NCBI GenBank assembly: GCA_026027325.1
Contig: JAMSLZ010000002.1
Coordinates: 868,001-932,000 of the forward strand
Source of the DNA: Actinomucor elegans
Taxonomy: Eukaryota; Mucoromycota; Mucoromycetes; Mucorales; Mucoraceae
Direction: 5' to 3'
DNA length: 64,000 bases
Of the stretch, positions 10,650 to 21,973 are shown one piece after another. The stretch's first letter is position 1, and every line of letters starts with the position of its first letter. The position numbers were made by a program, and so were the translations under genes. The notes beneath the pieces were generated by a model, which saw only the letters and a list, made by a program, of their open reading frames with translations, was not told where the DNA came from and did not search any database.

Positions 10650-11745
10650 AAAAAATGTTTAAAAAGAGAACAAAATAAAATAGCTCAATTTGGAGAAAAA
10701 TTGATAAGGATACGTCCTTGAATCCAGATTTTTTTGAGAAACCAGGTATTCCAGTGTATTCAGAAGAAGCATTTATGGAAACGATTCATAATTACTGTAG
10801 AAAGTCAAAATTCATTGTATTGCACACATCGAGTACTCCGAGTTTGATAAAAGACAGGTTGTTGGATAATCTGAATCAGGTGTAAGGTAAGCCAAGATGT
10901 AGTGATCAATAGGTATTCCCTCCTCACGAACTCACTGAAAAAAAAAAGGGCAAAAATAGACAACGTGAACATGGCTCTACGATGTATTACTCTATGGGTA
11001 TTATCTGAGCCCGACATCAGGACTTTAAAACAGGCGCTATACTCGAATCAACATCTACTTATCGAGAGTGTTGAATCAAATACGAATCAGCCAGTAATCC
11101 CATTTCTATAGAAATCATAGTAGAATATATCAAAACATGAGGCTTTGGATCCTATAATTCAACCCATGAACCCAGTTTAATGGTCGACCGTAAGATCAAA
11201 TGTCTTCAATGGACCAAAAATAAAATTAATTAGTTACTTGAACAGTAGAGCTCTGTTATTTAGACAGATGAATCAAGACTCACTGTTGGGGGCAACAGCA
11301 GTGCCGGTAGAGTAACCCCGAGACATAGATAAAAAACCAGATCCATTTACTAGTGCGACAGAGGACTGATGATGATTTAGGATTGTATATGGGCTGGGGA
11401 TTCTGGATCTACAATAAAAATAATTGGGAGTACTCTGAATGAAGACATATCCAAAACTTGTATCCTTGGCGCAAAACTTTGAAAATCGAACAACAGCATG
11501 ACTTTATTTATCAAGATAATGCTACTTTGCTATACATGCAAGTATTCCACTTGGCACAAAAATCAATATTGTACCAAACGCTTTAATTACTGGTCTGTGA
11601 CCTAAATACTATTAAGAATGTTTGGCCATATATGAAAAGAATCGAAAAGAGAAAGATCAGCTTTACTACTGAGGAGCAGCTAATGACTAGTTTAGTAGAG
11701 AAGTGGACAATCAAACCTAGTTTGCTCCATCGCCGAATAAAACAC
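10650..11745 (+). pseudogene. Decayed Tc1/mariner-like DDE transposase
   Basis: Coding-like pieces in shifting frames, broken by stops, follow the order of a Tc1/mariner transposase. An N-terminal piece near 10720-10880 reads PDFFEKPGIPVYSEEAFM. Then comes RKIKCLQWTKNKI and TDESRLTVGGNSSAGRV near 11190-11320 (first catalytic Asp of the SDES/TDES motif). Next is GLYMGWGFWIYNKNNW near 11380-11430, and DFIYQDNATLL near 11500 (second Asp, in the 'QDNAP' position). CDLNTIKNVWPYMKRIEKR near 11600-11660 corresponds to PDLNPIENVW, where the third acidic residue sits. No intact reading frame remains. Terminal inverted repeats were not recognised. The 3' end abuts an F-box gene tail. Confidence 0.65.
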
Positions 11746-12330
11746 AGTTGTAGCGTTCATATCAATCTTGCTTATTCAAAATATGACGCTGTGTTGGCCT
11801 TACGCTATGTAACATTAATAGAAAATTTGAGCAATGAAATGATTGCATTAAAACTCGATTGCAATTCTACAAATGATATTTTCACAAACATAGAAAGAGG
11901 TCCATATTTTGGCAAACTGCTCTCAACTGGAACATCTGGACTAACGGGTGCCTTTCTTATCGATTGTAGTCATACTCTATTAACAAAACCACACTTGAAC
12001 ATTCTAACTTTATGTACATGCGATACATATCCCCGCTTCTTTAGCGAACCTTTTCCTTTACTGCTGTCACTGGGATCCTTACATCAGGATACATGTAACT
12101 TCATCATTAAAGATGGCCAATAGTTGCCGGAAAATTCAATTCTAGTCGTGAATATGCCACATACGTCGATTGGAAGTTTATTCATATCTTGATATAAGCT
12201 TAATATAGCTTATATGAAATTAAACATTCATGATAACGAGGAAATGCTCTGCAATATGAGTATTAGTAAATCCAATATATGTAGGGCTTATCTTCCAAGC
12301 CATTCCACATGCGGTAACACCCTTTCAACT
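11746..12330 (+). pseudogene. 3' fragment of an F-box/LRR family gene
   Basis: Encodes the C-terminal repeat region shared by the F-box genes at 53656, 57138 and 62349: VTLIENLSNEMIALKLDC, then FTNIERG, then CDTYPRFFSEPFPLLLSLGSL, then VVNMPHTSIGSLF near 12150. The frame is broken by a TAG at 12121-12123 and later stops, and the family hallmark (S/P)LPHVTLIENLG is altered to ALRYVTLIENLS. The F-box and the first roughly 450 residues are missing. The part up to 12123 remains open in the same frame as the transposase relic upstream. Confidence 0.75.
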
Positions 12331-12739
12331 ACTGATTACAAAAAAAAATTGCGTTAGTCCGAAATAATGAATCGAATCAAACAACAAACACTATCCGGGA
12401 AACTTGAATTCGTTACATAATACCCTAAAAGTATCAGATTTACAAGATCATTCAATAATAAAATTTGTTCGTTTCCTTGTATGTATTTTTATTTTAAAAC
12501 TTTATCTCACACTTTAACAATATACATAACAATAATTATAATAATGATGAAAGTTCCTCGAAAGCTATTTACGATTCTGATGAAAAATGCCAAATAGATA
12601 GTGATGGTGGGATGGTTAGCGAAACTATTTTCAACTCTTCTGCAAGGGCATATAATTGAATTATATCGATGTTATGATGATTGGTTTAGTTTAACAATCA
12701 GAAGATAATGAGATTGAACCTGAATACAATGTCAAAAAA

Positions 12740-13240
12740 TCATGGCGACGCTAGAGTCACGATCACCCAAGCATTTCAGTTACATGATAAGCAAATGCAA
12801 TCAACACTCAAAAGGCATACAATAATAAACAAACAACAAGATAAGTTATAGCAATAGATGCTTCTTTACTGAGCCCAAGCTCCTTTATGGTTGAAAAAGA
12901 TTCCGAATTGAAGGAAATATACGGTCGAAGAATAGTAATGAAAAAAAACAAAAAGTTAAGTACCGATACTTTTAAAATGTATTCAAAGGCTATGGTCAAT
13001 CTTTGGTGAAGACAAAAGATAACCATACCTAACAGATCTTGTCCTGATCATCCTTGTGGATTTTCGATAGTCATGTTGGAATTCAATCTCAGGAAAGCTG
13101 CGTATAATCATAACAAAAAGTCGTAAAAGATACATGTGCTAGACCCAGTCAAGAAGGTTATAGCTATTATCAACATCTCAAGCTCACCAGACTATTCCTT
13201 CACAACACTGAGAATGTTAATACTGCTTTAAGAAATCGCA
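12740..13240 (+). pseudogene. Possible relic of a Crypton/Ndc10-like tyrosine recombinase
   Basis: Two coding-like pieces with stops between them. One reads AFQLHDKQMQSTLKRHT near 12770-12810. The other includes ELKEIYGRRIVMKKNKK and then LSTDTFKMYSKAMVNLW near 12910-13000, followed by HPCGFSIVM...LRKAAYNHNKK near 13050-13110. The series 'HDK.M', 'STDTF..Y.KA...LW', 'HP' resembles the N-terminal halves of tyrosine-recombinase-like proteins that are abundant in Mucoromycota. The catalytic R-H-R-Y part is not seen. This is pattern recognition without a search, so it is tentative. Confidence 0.3.
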
Positions 13241-13562
13241 TGGCGATATTGTGATGGGTTTTGTTTTATAGACCTTCAAATTTGATCATTACATAAAAAA
13301 AATCTATTAAATTATGAAAGGAAGAGCCAAACATATGCCAGGCTTCACTTGAATGTTCTATTGCTTGCAATTTCATGTCTCGATTATCAAAGACTTAACC
13401 AAAAGTTTTTTTTTTGCAACAGAATTAAGGTTTGATACATTTAAAATCAATGACACGTTACCTTCAGTGCAGTGTCACACGTTTATATGCACAAGTCTTT
13501 TGGATAAATAGTGCCTCATGTTTCTAATTTGCACTCTTTTCATTTATCTTAATCATCTTCAA

Positions 13563-15629
13563 ATGAGCTCTTGGAATAAACTACCTATGGAAATCATAGC
13601 CAAGATTGCAGATGAAATCGAATCTCCTGAAAGTATCATACAATTTAAACTTACTTGCAAAGACTATGCTTCACTTGGTCAACACGGTCTCTACACCAAT
13701 ACCAAACTCCTCACCAAATTTAACTTGGAGGCTTTCACTAAAAAAATAACGGCACACCCATCTTTAGGCTTGTTGGTAGAACGACTCCACATTTCTAATA
13801 AAGCTTTTGAGGGTTTCAGTGATAAGGCTAAGCGCTTGGATTGCTTCACTGTCTTGATAGAATACTGCGTCAACGTCAGACAAATACTAACAACCAGTCC
13901 ATTTGATAGAGAAACTCGGCAATTATTGATCAAGGCTCTACAAGAAGGAAAGTGGGGACAACTACATTTAATCGAGCCTCCCTATGGAGATGGAAGATCA
14001 ATTTATTATGAACAGGCCGTTTGGATAATACGAAATAGATCAACAAAGCTTCAAGTATGCCAGTTACTACCGGGAATTGCAGCATGGCCTGAGCACGATA
14101 GGTCTCATCATTTAATACCAGAAAATATCCTAGCGTTTCTTACAGTGCAATATTTTACTCTAATCAAACGTCAAGGTTATATGCCTGTCATTCAACTTGA
14201 TGAATATGTTGATAATTGTGTTTCACTCAAGAAAGTAACGATTAAATGTTTACATTCAGACCCAGATCCAACAGAAGATCTTGTACTTAAAGAATGTAGG
14301 ATGTTAAGTTATATTTCCACTGTTAAGCAACAGCCTGCCATCAAGCAGCTTCACGCTACTATACCATTGTTTCGTGGTAATTCATTGAAATATATTATGC
14401 ACAAGTTTCCAAAGATACAAGAGCTTACTCTAATCAAAAGCCAAGGCAATATGTCTATTATTCAATTCAACGAATGTATCGATAATTATATTTCACTCAA
14501 GAAACTAACGATAAGACGCCTACTCCCAGATCTTGATCCAGTAAAGTATTTTAAGTCTAGAAGGTATAGAATACTTAACTGTCTTCCCACTACTAAACAA
14601 CAGCTCACCATCAAACAACTTCATGTCGATCTACCATTGTTTCATGATATTTCATTGATATACATTATGCATAAATTCCCTTTGATGTCCGTATTGACAT
14701 TGCGTTGTCAACATATTACAAATACAGGGTGTTCGCACGAGGTTAGTCGCGAGTTCTTGGAGTATATTTCAAAAATTCCTTTCATTGACATCGATCAACT
14801 TGAAATAAGAAATGTATGCGAGCTGCTGTCCACCACATTCAAAAATAGAATCAAATCTGACAGCAGAAAGATTTTTTTTTTCTTATCAGTTATTACGATT
14901 ATATTCTCAGTATCGATTCATCTCGTCTCTTCATCGAACCAGCAGAAGACTGCTATGAAATTGCAATCCATTTCACCAGTTCATTCCATTATGATGGATC
15001 TGCTTTGCCTCATGTGACGCTATTAGAAAACTTGGGCAATGAAATAGCAGCCTTACAACTCGACTGCAAAGCTAAAACTGAAGTCTTTACGAATATAGAA
15101 AAAGGGCATTTCCTGGATCATATTTTGGCAAACTGCCCTCAACTGGAATATTTGAGAATAGTCGATACCTTTCTCGCCCATTGTAGTCCTGCTCTACCCG
15201 TAAAAAAAAAACATCTAGACTCTCTGACTCTCAGTATATGTGGCATATACCCCAGTTTCTTCAATGAACTTTCTCCTTTACTACCATCGTTGGGATCCTT
15301 ATATTTTTTTTAATTGCAACTTTATTTCTGAGGATGGTCATCAGTCGCTGAAACAGTCGCGTTTGGTTATGAATATACCACATACGTCGATTGACTGTCT
15401 ACATCTATCTACTTACGATAAGTACGATAAATTTTGCTTAAAAGTAAGTATACGTAGCAAAAGGGAAAAGTACTACGCTATGGATAATCTGTACTCTGGA
15501 GTATTATTGACTGGTCATCAAGCTGAATCCATTTACCGCTTGAATGATAAACATTGTTTTGTAATGGATATTGAATGCTTAATACTAAGGCTACTGTATA
15601 TGTCGAGCCGTGAAATAAGAGTAGCTTAA
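13563..15629 (+). pseudogene. F-box/LRR protein gene with two homopolymer frameshifts
   Basis: The start MSSWNKLPMEIIAKIADEI (13563) matches the intact family members and opens the F-box (about residues 2-48). An upstream in-frame ATG at 13518 exists but has no counterpart in the paralogs. The frame is open to a run of T at about 14871-14880, after which it drifts to a stop near 15017. The true family frame resumes at once in +1/-1 phase (SALPHVTLLENLGNEIAALQLDC near 15000-15060). A second shift occurs in the T run at about 15304-15312 (LGSLYF | NCNFISEDG), and the last part ends at 15629. The middle repeat region contains an internal duplication. Either it is a recent pseudogene or the two indels are sequencing errors, since both lie in homopolymers. 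Intact members would be SCF ubiquitin-ligase substrate receptors. Confidence 0.8.
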
Positions 15630-16074
15630 TATTAATTGAAAAATAGTATATCAATAAACACCGTTCTTCTACATACATATCTTGTACTATCACGTCTATA
15701 ACGGATCAGACCTGACATAGGTAAGATCTTCCGACAACTTTAGGAATTATTGGGAATTGATTGGCTAATAAAAAAACAAGCTTGTAAAATAAGCATCACG
15801 TTTAAGTAAGGTACAGCCGATATTATTTCATTCGAAGATGAATTTATTTGCAAAGTAGTAATTCCTCACTTTACGGGAACTTTTTGGATTCAACCAGATC
15901 TTTTGCGCATCTTTGTGATACGCTAAACTACGTGGCATTTTTGCAGCAAATCAATGACGAAACCTATGCCGGGCTTTTTTTATCACATGGATGTACTGCG
16001 TCTTCTGTATTTAAATCCCCAGGCCGCAGGATTAAAAACTTTTTGGGGTTTCTTCACTTTCTTCCACCTTAAAG
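15630..16074. other. Intergenic spacer and probable OPI3 promoter region
   Basis: No convincing gene. A small open frame at 15848-16072 has no recognisable similarity and ends two bases before the next start codon. CT-rich sequence near 16045-16070 is a likely leader. Confidence 0.45.
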
Positions 16075-16947
16075 ATGTCCAGTCTCATTGATTTCTCTCA
16101 GCCTTCTTTATATTTGACAATTGCCCATATCTTGTTCAATCCTATTTTCTGGAACACAGTTGCTAGAGCAGGTAAATAGATAATTTAAACGTGTGTATTT
16201 ATATTAATCTTTTTTTTTATCAACACCTAGAATATAGAAGCAAAGTATTAACTAAGTTGGCAGGTGGAGACCCATACAAGGGAACATATGCATTGGCTGT
16301 CACCATCTTTACCTTGGGTATTACCAGAGATTATTTGTAAGTGAACTAATTAAAAAAAAAAGTGTGCTGGCCATGATTAACTGACGTGTCAAAAATAATG
16401 ATAGATACCATCATGCGCTAGCTGACCAACCTACACATCCTTTCTTTGATCAATATACTATTCAAATCTCGGCTGTTCTCTTGTTTTTGACTGGTAACAC
16501 TCTTGTCCTGTCTTCCATGTGGGCTCTTGGTGTTACTGGCACTTATCTCGGTAAGTCAAACATGAACATGGTTTGTGCGCAAAAAGGCTCATCAGTGAAT
16601 TGTTAGGTGATTATTTTGGTATCTTGATGAAGGAACGCGTCACTGGATTCCCTTTCAATGTTTGTGATAATCCTATGTATATTGGTTCTACCTGTACCTT
16701 TTTGGCTACTGCTTTGTGGTAAGTTTTGAAATAAGAAGGGATTGTGCAGAGGTTGACATAGTTGTGCACAGGTACAAGAGCCCTGCTGGTGTTTTCTTGA
16801 CTGCTGTTGTATATATCGTTTACAAAATAGCTTTGACTTTCGAAGAGTAAGTATTGGATGACAAGTGGAGCTCTCATATTGATATTTTAGTTTGCATCTA
16901 GACCTTTTACTGGTATGATTTATGCCAACAAGGATAAGAAGAACTAA
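16075..16947 (+). CDS. OPI3: Phospholipid (phosphatidyl-N-methylethanolamine) N-methyltransferase, OPI3/PEM2 type
   Basis: Six or so short exons encode a membrane enzyme of about 200 residues. The start [20 protein letters not shown] is followed by NPIFWN (exon 1 ends 16171) and [20 protein letters not shown]. Then come [12 protein letters not shown] and [20 protein letters not shown] (TM segments). The SAM-binding region [27 protein letters not shown] follows, then ALWYKSPAG and [17 protein letters not shown], ending at the TAA 16945-16947. The conserved GxGD/F-type and NPMY-GS motifs of class I PEMTs are present. It converts monomethyl-phosphatidylethanolamine to phosphatidylcholine in the ER membrane, in the CDP-choline-independent route. 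The gene converges with the presenilin gene; the stops are only 117 bp apart. Confidence 0.93.
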
Positions 16948-17063
16948 CCTGAAAGCGGAAGAAACTGATCTTATGTAAAAAGTTACTGTATTTAAATTAA
17001 AATAAAAAAAGAAGCATATATACGACTAAAAAAAAAGGTAATATACATGCGAGTCAGGGGAAT

Positions 17064-18863
17064 CTATAGTAATACAACTTGTAATGAAAGCTGGGTAGTC
17101 ATTGGGCTTGCCATATAATATGCAAGAGCATAAGTAATGCTTCCAAACAAAATGGATATGGGTAACGCAGGCAATGCCTTTTTTCGTAGTGTCAAGATTA
17201 AGATAGTCAAAGAAAGGCCCTGGAGATATATGAATGTCAGTTATGTCATAACCATTCTATTTACTCTTGCGCTTACCGTAAGAACGGCAATAATACATAA
17301 ACACAGTGTAACGGCGTCCGTTCTAGACGCTTTACCCACAAGCACACTGTAAAATATAAAATCTCCTAATCCAAGCTTAATAGCATTCATCTCTTCGTCT
17401 TCCATATCTTCAACTTCAACCCTAGCTTCAGTAGTTTGTCCGCTTTGGGATGATGGAACAGGTGTTAAATCCGAAAGTTCATTCACGGACAAAGTAGCGT
17501 TTTCTACACCTTCTCGTAACAGCACCCCTTCTTCCTCGTTATCGTTTATTACCTGGTATTTCCTACTACTGCTTATTTGACCAAAAGGCAGCCATGATGG
17601 CCAAAAACCAGATTGCCTTTGATTGGAGTGAGTGCATTCTTGCGTTCTATATCCGCCAACCAGGTCATGCTCACTATCAAAGCTAGCCATACCTGCCGAG
17701 TAAATAAGCGCAGGAATACGCTCTTGACGCTCCTCAGCCATTTTAATGAGCATGTGTAGTGGACCTGAAGGACAAAGCACAGCAAAAAGATCTACAAAAG
17801 CAGATGTTGCTTAGAACTGCCATAAACCCTATGTGAGTTTGTTATAATATATACCATAAAGCGAGACTGCAATCAATACAGTCCAAGTTGTCCATGGAGG
17901 CATTCTCAAAAGACTAATTGACTAACGTAAACCATTAGGTGTTGTACATATTTGTTATTGTAAGAGCTTACAGTAGCAGCACTAACAATAATAAGATAAC
18001 CTTGCTGAAGCCAAAGTGGGCTATTCCAAAATATAGCAACAAGCCCAACCACAGAAATGTTCCAGGTACAGAAAACTAACGTCAAATAGTCCAACGGCAT
18101 TTGATATACATTCATCATTTCACTTTATAACAAAATGTCAATGGCCAGCCCTATAAGATTTAAGTTGTTTCACTTACATCCAAATAGAAGAGGCTGTTAC
18201 ACCAAGAATCGACAGAACAGACAATCCCAACCAAAGAAACAGTATCTATGTCCCTTGACTGATTAGCAAACCAAAAATTGTGTCTGCTACAACTACTAAT
18301 TGCCTTCCTCTTCCTCCCTCCTTTTTTTTTTTTTTTTTTTACCTTGTACAGGCGATAATAAAAACAAAGAACGAGCATAAAAGTCATCGCTGCTATACCG
18401 CAAACAACGATCACAGCGTTTAATATGCTTCCACCTAACCGAGCGCCAACGGTATCAGAAGGTAATTCATCATAATACATTAAAGGATTGCTGCTCAAAA
18501 TAATAATAATAATGTTAAACTATGCTTAGTAAAACAATAGAATATATAAAAAAGCTTCTTACGTTACCTTATAGTGGTATTATCAATCGCTAGCGTTGTT
18601 TCTATCCAACACGTTAATGCAAATGTCAAAATAAGTGGATAAAACAATAGCGTCAGCTGTTCAATATAAAATTGGATAACTTCCTTCTGTCCCTCTTCTT
18701 TACTATTAGAAGACTGTTTTCTTTTTCGCATAAAAGTTAGAGCTGAAGTATTTGAAACGTGCAAAAATTTTGTAATTACCAATGATGAATCACGGTCAGA
18801 TTGTAGAAGTGGTTCCATAGTTTCATTAACACGGTGTTCTTGTTCATTATCGGGCAAAGTCAT
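17064..18863 (-). CDS. Presenilin, catalytic aspartyl protease of a gamma-secretase-type complex
   Basis: Multi-exon gene on the minus strand. The start MTLPDNEQEHRVNE is at 18863; exon 1 ends at 18568 and exon 2 at 18343. It opens with an acidic N-terminus, then TM1 (LLFYPLILTFALTCWIETTLAI). TM2 is ILNAVIVVCGIAAMTFMLVL, a strong presenilin signature; TM3 is LFLWLGLSVLSILGV; TM4 is LTLVFCTWNISVVGL, with PLWLQQGYLIIVSA next. TM6 holds the first catalytic Asp (SLYDLFAVLCPSGPLHMLI). A long acidic cytosolic loop (about 17450-17700) follows IPALIYSAG. TM7 holds GLGDFIFYSVLVG with the second catalytic Asp (GxGD). The final exon has the PAL motif (KALPALPISILFG) and ends at 17064. Both aspartates and PAL are intact, so an active protease is expected. 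Ascomycete and basidiomycete yeasts lack presenilin; its fungal substrates are not established. Confidence 0.9.
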
Positions 18864-19528
18864 GTTAAAAAGGCGAATGCAGGGAAAAAATAGAAAAAAG
18901 AAAACTAAATGTAATAGGCGCGTTTTAGTTTCAAACTCACTATTAAAAGTTGAAGTAAAGGGTAACATAAATAGTATTCTTTTGTAGTTATATAAGTTTG
19001 TTGGTTGCAAGATAAATGAAAACTTGTAAATTGGCCGATGGTAAACGATCATTGTGTTAGTAAAACTCGCACTTAATGAAACAAAAAGTGTTGAAGTCGC
19101 ATCGAGACTTTGCTGGATATAGCAGTTCATTTTGAGTATGATACGCTAATTAGATGTGACATTGGATCCCGATCGATTGAAAGATCTAAAGATCTTCTAG
19201 GCTATATAGTATACTGCTAGTGATTGCCAAATAAAACATGGAGAAACTATATGTAAAAGACGATTTTTATTGCATAAAATGACTATATAAAATAGAAAGC
19301 TTTGTTAAATAAGGAAACTGTATGCTAAGAAACGAAGATAGGGGCTGTATGTAGAGAAAGAGAAATGGAACATTGAAAAAGAGGGTTATATATAGAGAGA
19401 CTATATACAAAGAATTGCTAATTACTTAGGTTTTCTTGCTGGATATAGTTGTAGTCTATCACCACCTATCCCTCACTCTCTTCAAACGACACACCATCAA
19501 CAGCCTGGATATACATTGACGTCTACAA

Positions 19529-19753
19529 GTGCCAGAAACGATGGCAGACTCACTACCATTTCTATTAAACCAGCTACCAACTAGAAAGCCTTGGAAATTT
19601 GACAGTATCTCTCCTTGGTTTCTTCGTTGGCCCACCATATGTGTTAATTCCTATGAACTTGATCACCTTTCCCACAATGATCTCCCTCCTCCTTCTTCAC
19701 CTTCTTTAGGTTCACGCCTCTTAGATTGGTTCCTACAAAATCCACACAGCTAA
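19529..19753 (+). other. Short coding-like ORF, possible retroelement fragment
   Basis: A 74-residue open frame with W/P-rich composition: KPWKFDSISPWFLRWP, then YELDHLSHNDLPPP, then GSRLLDWFL. The composition is unlike the surrounding AT-rich DNA and reminds me of connecting segments of LINE-type ORF2 proteins in Mucorales, but no catalytic motif is present. The frame is flanked by non-coding sequence. Treat as unassigned. Confidence 0.2.
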
Positions 19754-21742
19754 GCTGCTAATATTCCAATGACTCCATTCCTTTCTCTGCTTTTTTGCCC
19801 TTGACCTCAAAGGGGTTTTTAGACTTCACTTTTCTTTCGATCTAGTCTAGGCTGTATAGGTATGCCTAACTAACACCACGCGCTCACCAAGGCCTTCTTT
19901 TTGTAATAAAATTCATTATTGTATCATAAAATGTTGCAGCTGCAATTAGTCTGTCAGTAATTAGGCGATTTTGAGAGAGAAAATTGTTGAAAACAAGAGT
20001 ATTGAATTGAGGGCCATTTTACGAAGCAGCGTAAAGTTTCAGAATTGGAGTTTAAATAATAAAAGGGAAAAAAAGCTCATTTATTTAGTGCCTGAGCTTC
20101 CACCACATGTAATCTCCACCATTTAACAAGATACTAGTTACACTCCTTTAGATAACGAAGAGTATTTAATTTGGATTCAGAGATTAGTGCTGCAATGATA
20201 TGTGGGATTAAAATTAGCAAAACAAATTGGAATGACTTGACCTTCATATCTGTGACTACAAAATGGAAAGAATATGGAAGCAGCAATGAAATGTTTGTGT
20301 TCCAATCTTTTTTTCTTCCTTTTTATAAAGCATTTTTCTACTATTATCACACATCTATCACATTGACGATAATTGCGCCTTACAAGGAATCCATCAAGTT
20401 TTTTTTTTTAAAAAAAATCACAGCCGCATAAATAAACAATCGTACTAGTTATATAATTTCTGCTTATGGGACTATTATTAAAAACAAATATGAGCACCGT
20501 GGTCGAAACAAGATTGATTCAGGAAATTATATCAATTCATCCCATTGGATATGCGTCAACATTTCTACAATATAACGCAGTTATATTGATATGCATCGAA
20601 CTAACTAGTAGGCTTTACTTGGATGGTAGAGTATAGTCCGAGATACAAACAGCTTTCAAGATAACGAGCTTGATCTTATTGACATATACAAGGGCTGTTT
20701 TCTAGAAATTTTCCTTTTTTCATCACTCATGAAGCAAGATTTCATATGCGGCTGAACAATAGTAACAAAGAGCTAACACATTTTTTTGTTGAGTATAAAA
20801 TATGCAATTCCCCAGTATTCTGCAGACTTAACCCATACTTATTTTGCTAAATCATTTTAAAGTTCATGTAGAGTATATTGGTGCGGAAAAGGTGCTTGGA
20901 CTAAAATCGAAACTAGACTTTAGATACAGGCCGTGACAAGTATTAAAGTAAAGGTAGTTCACATATTCAATATATATGTATTTGTTAAGTTATGACTGAT
21001 CAATCATATACAATATTTACCTATATGTAAATCTAGTTTGCATGAAGTGTTGTCTACAATTGTGAAACCAGGCTTACATGACATAGTGCACTTATTGTAC
21101 TCAAGTCTAGTGATTGTTTATATGAATACAACAACTCACAAACTAATTTTGAACGTGTGCAAGCCGTCGAATGCGATAAAAGCAAAGGTTTGTTAAAAAA
21201 AACCTCGAAATGTTGAAAATGGAGCACTTTCCAAACAAAGCCCTAAGATTTCAGCGGCTCGACTTTCAAGCTCCTCGCATTTTTTAACATTTGTTTTGAA
21301 GTGATGGACGTGTATTTAGAGCATGTTTTGAAAGTATGAGAGGTCCTGTACAATTGATGACATGGATTTTTGCTTTAATTATAAATACTTGAAGTTATGA
21401 TTGCACAATCATAAAAAAACTCAAAAATCAACTTTTATTGAAAATAGTGCCCTGGACTAAAGGGAATATCAAATGATCGTCACACCATCCGATGCATAAC
21501 AAAACTTTACATAAACTTGATTAATGCATGCTCTGCGTTCCAGCAAAGTTTCAACCACGAAATGGGGGATTAAAATCAAAATTCTTAGTGAGCCTTATTT
21601 TTTTGCAAATTACAGATAGCCAATAAAAACCAGTGCTTTAATTAGGGGCACAGACCTCATAGAGGCAAGCGGACTAGTTTTCTTCATAAAACCATTACCA
21701 AATTATCCAGTGTCAACCATCTATTTTATCCTCTGTACTCTT

Positions 21743-21973
21743 ATGGACCATCTGCTCCGAGGTTGGCGGGAAAATGAGGAATGCAATATATTACCTTTCA
21801 TTCATACTGATTCTCGTCCGCTTTCCATGGAGGATGACGATCGCTTGGGAAATGCATAAGAATGGGAACTCTATGCTTTAGCCCAGTTTGAGCTCGATTC
21901 AGATAATGTACGTTGTAATCCATATAAGCTTCTCATAGGTTCATTGGCCCAGCAATATAAATCACGACTTTAA
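21743..21973 (+). pseudogene. Small broken ORF of unknown family
   Basis: Frame from ATG 21743 reads MDHLLRGWRENEECNILPF, passes an in-frame TAA at 21857-21859, and continues in the same frame (EWELYALAQFELDSDN...LLIGSLAQQYKSRL) to a TAA at 21971. The 76-codon frame is interrupted by one stop and has a non-random acidic composition. I do not recognise it; it could be a relic of a transposon protein. Confidence 0.25.

Noticed and set aside
12808..13026. Minus-strand hydrophobic ORF of 72 codons as a small membrane protein
   Set aside because: Opposite to a better coding-like plus-strand fragment; hydrophobicity is what an antisense read of Lys/Asp-rich codons produces.
15848..16072. A 74-codon ORF just before the OPI3 start codon as an upstream gene
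   Set aside because: No recognisable similarity, ends two bases before the OPI3 ATG, and overlaps its likely promoter.
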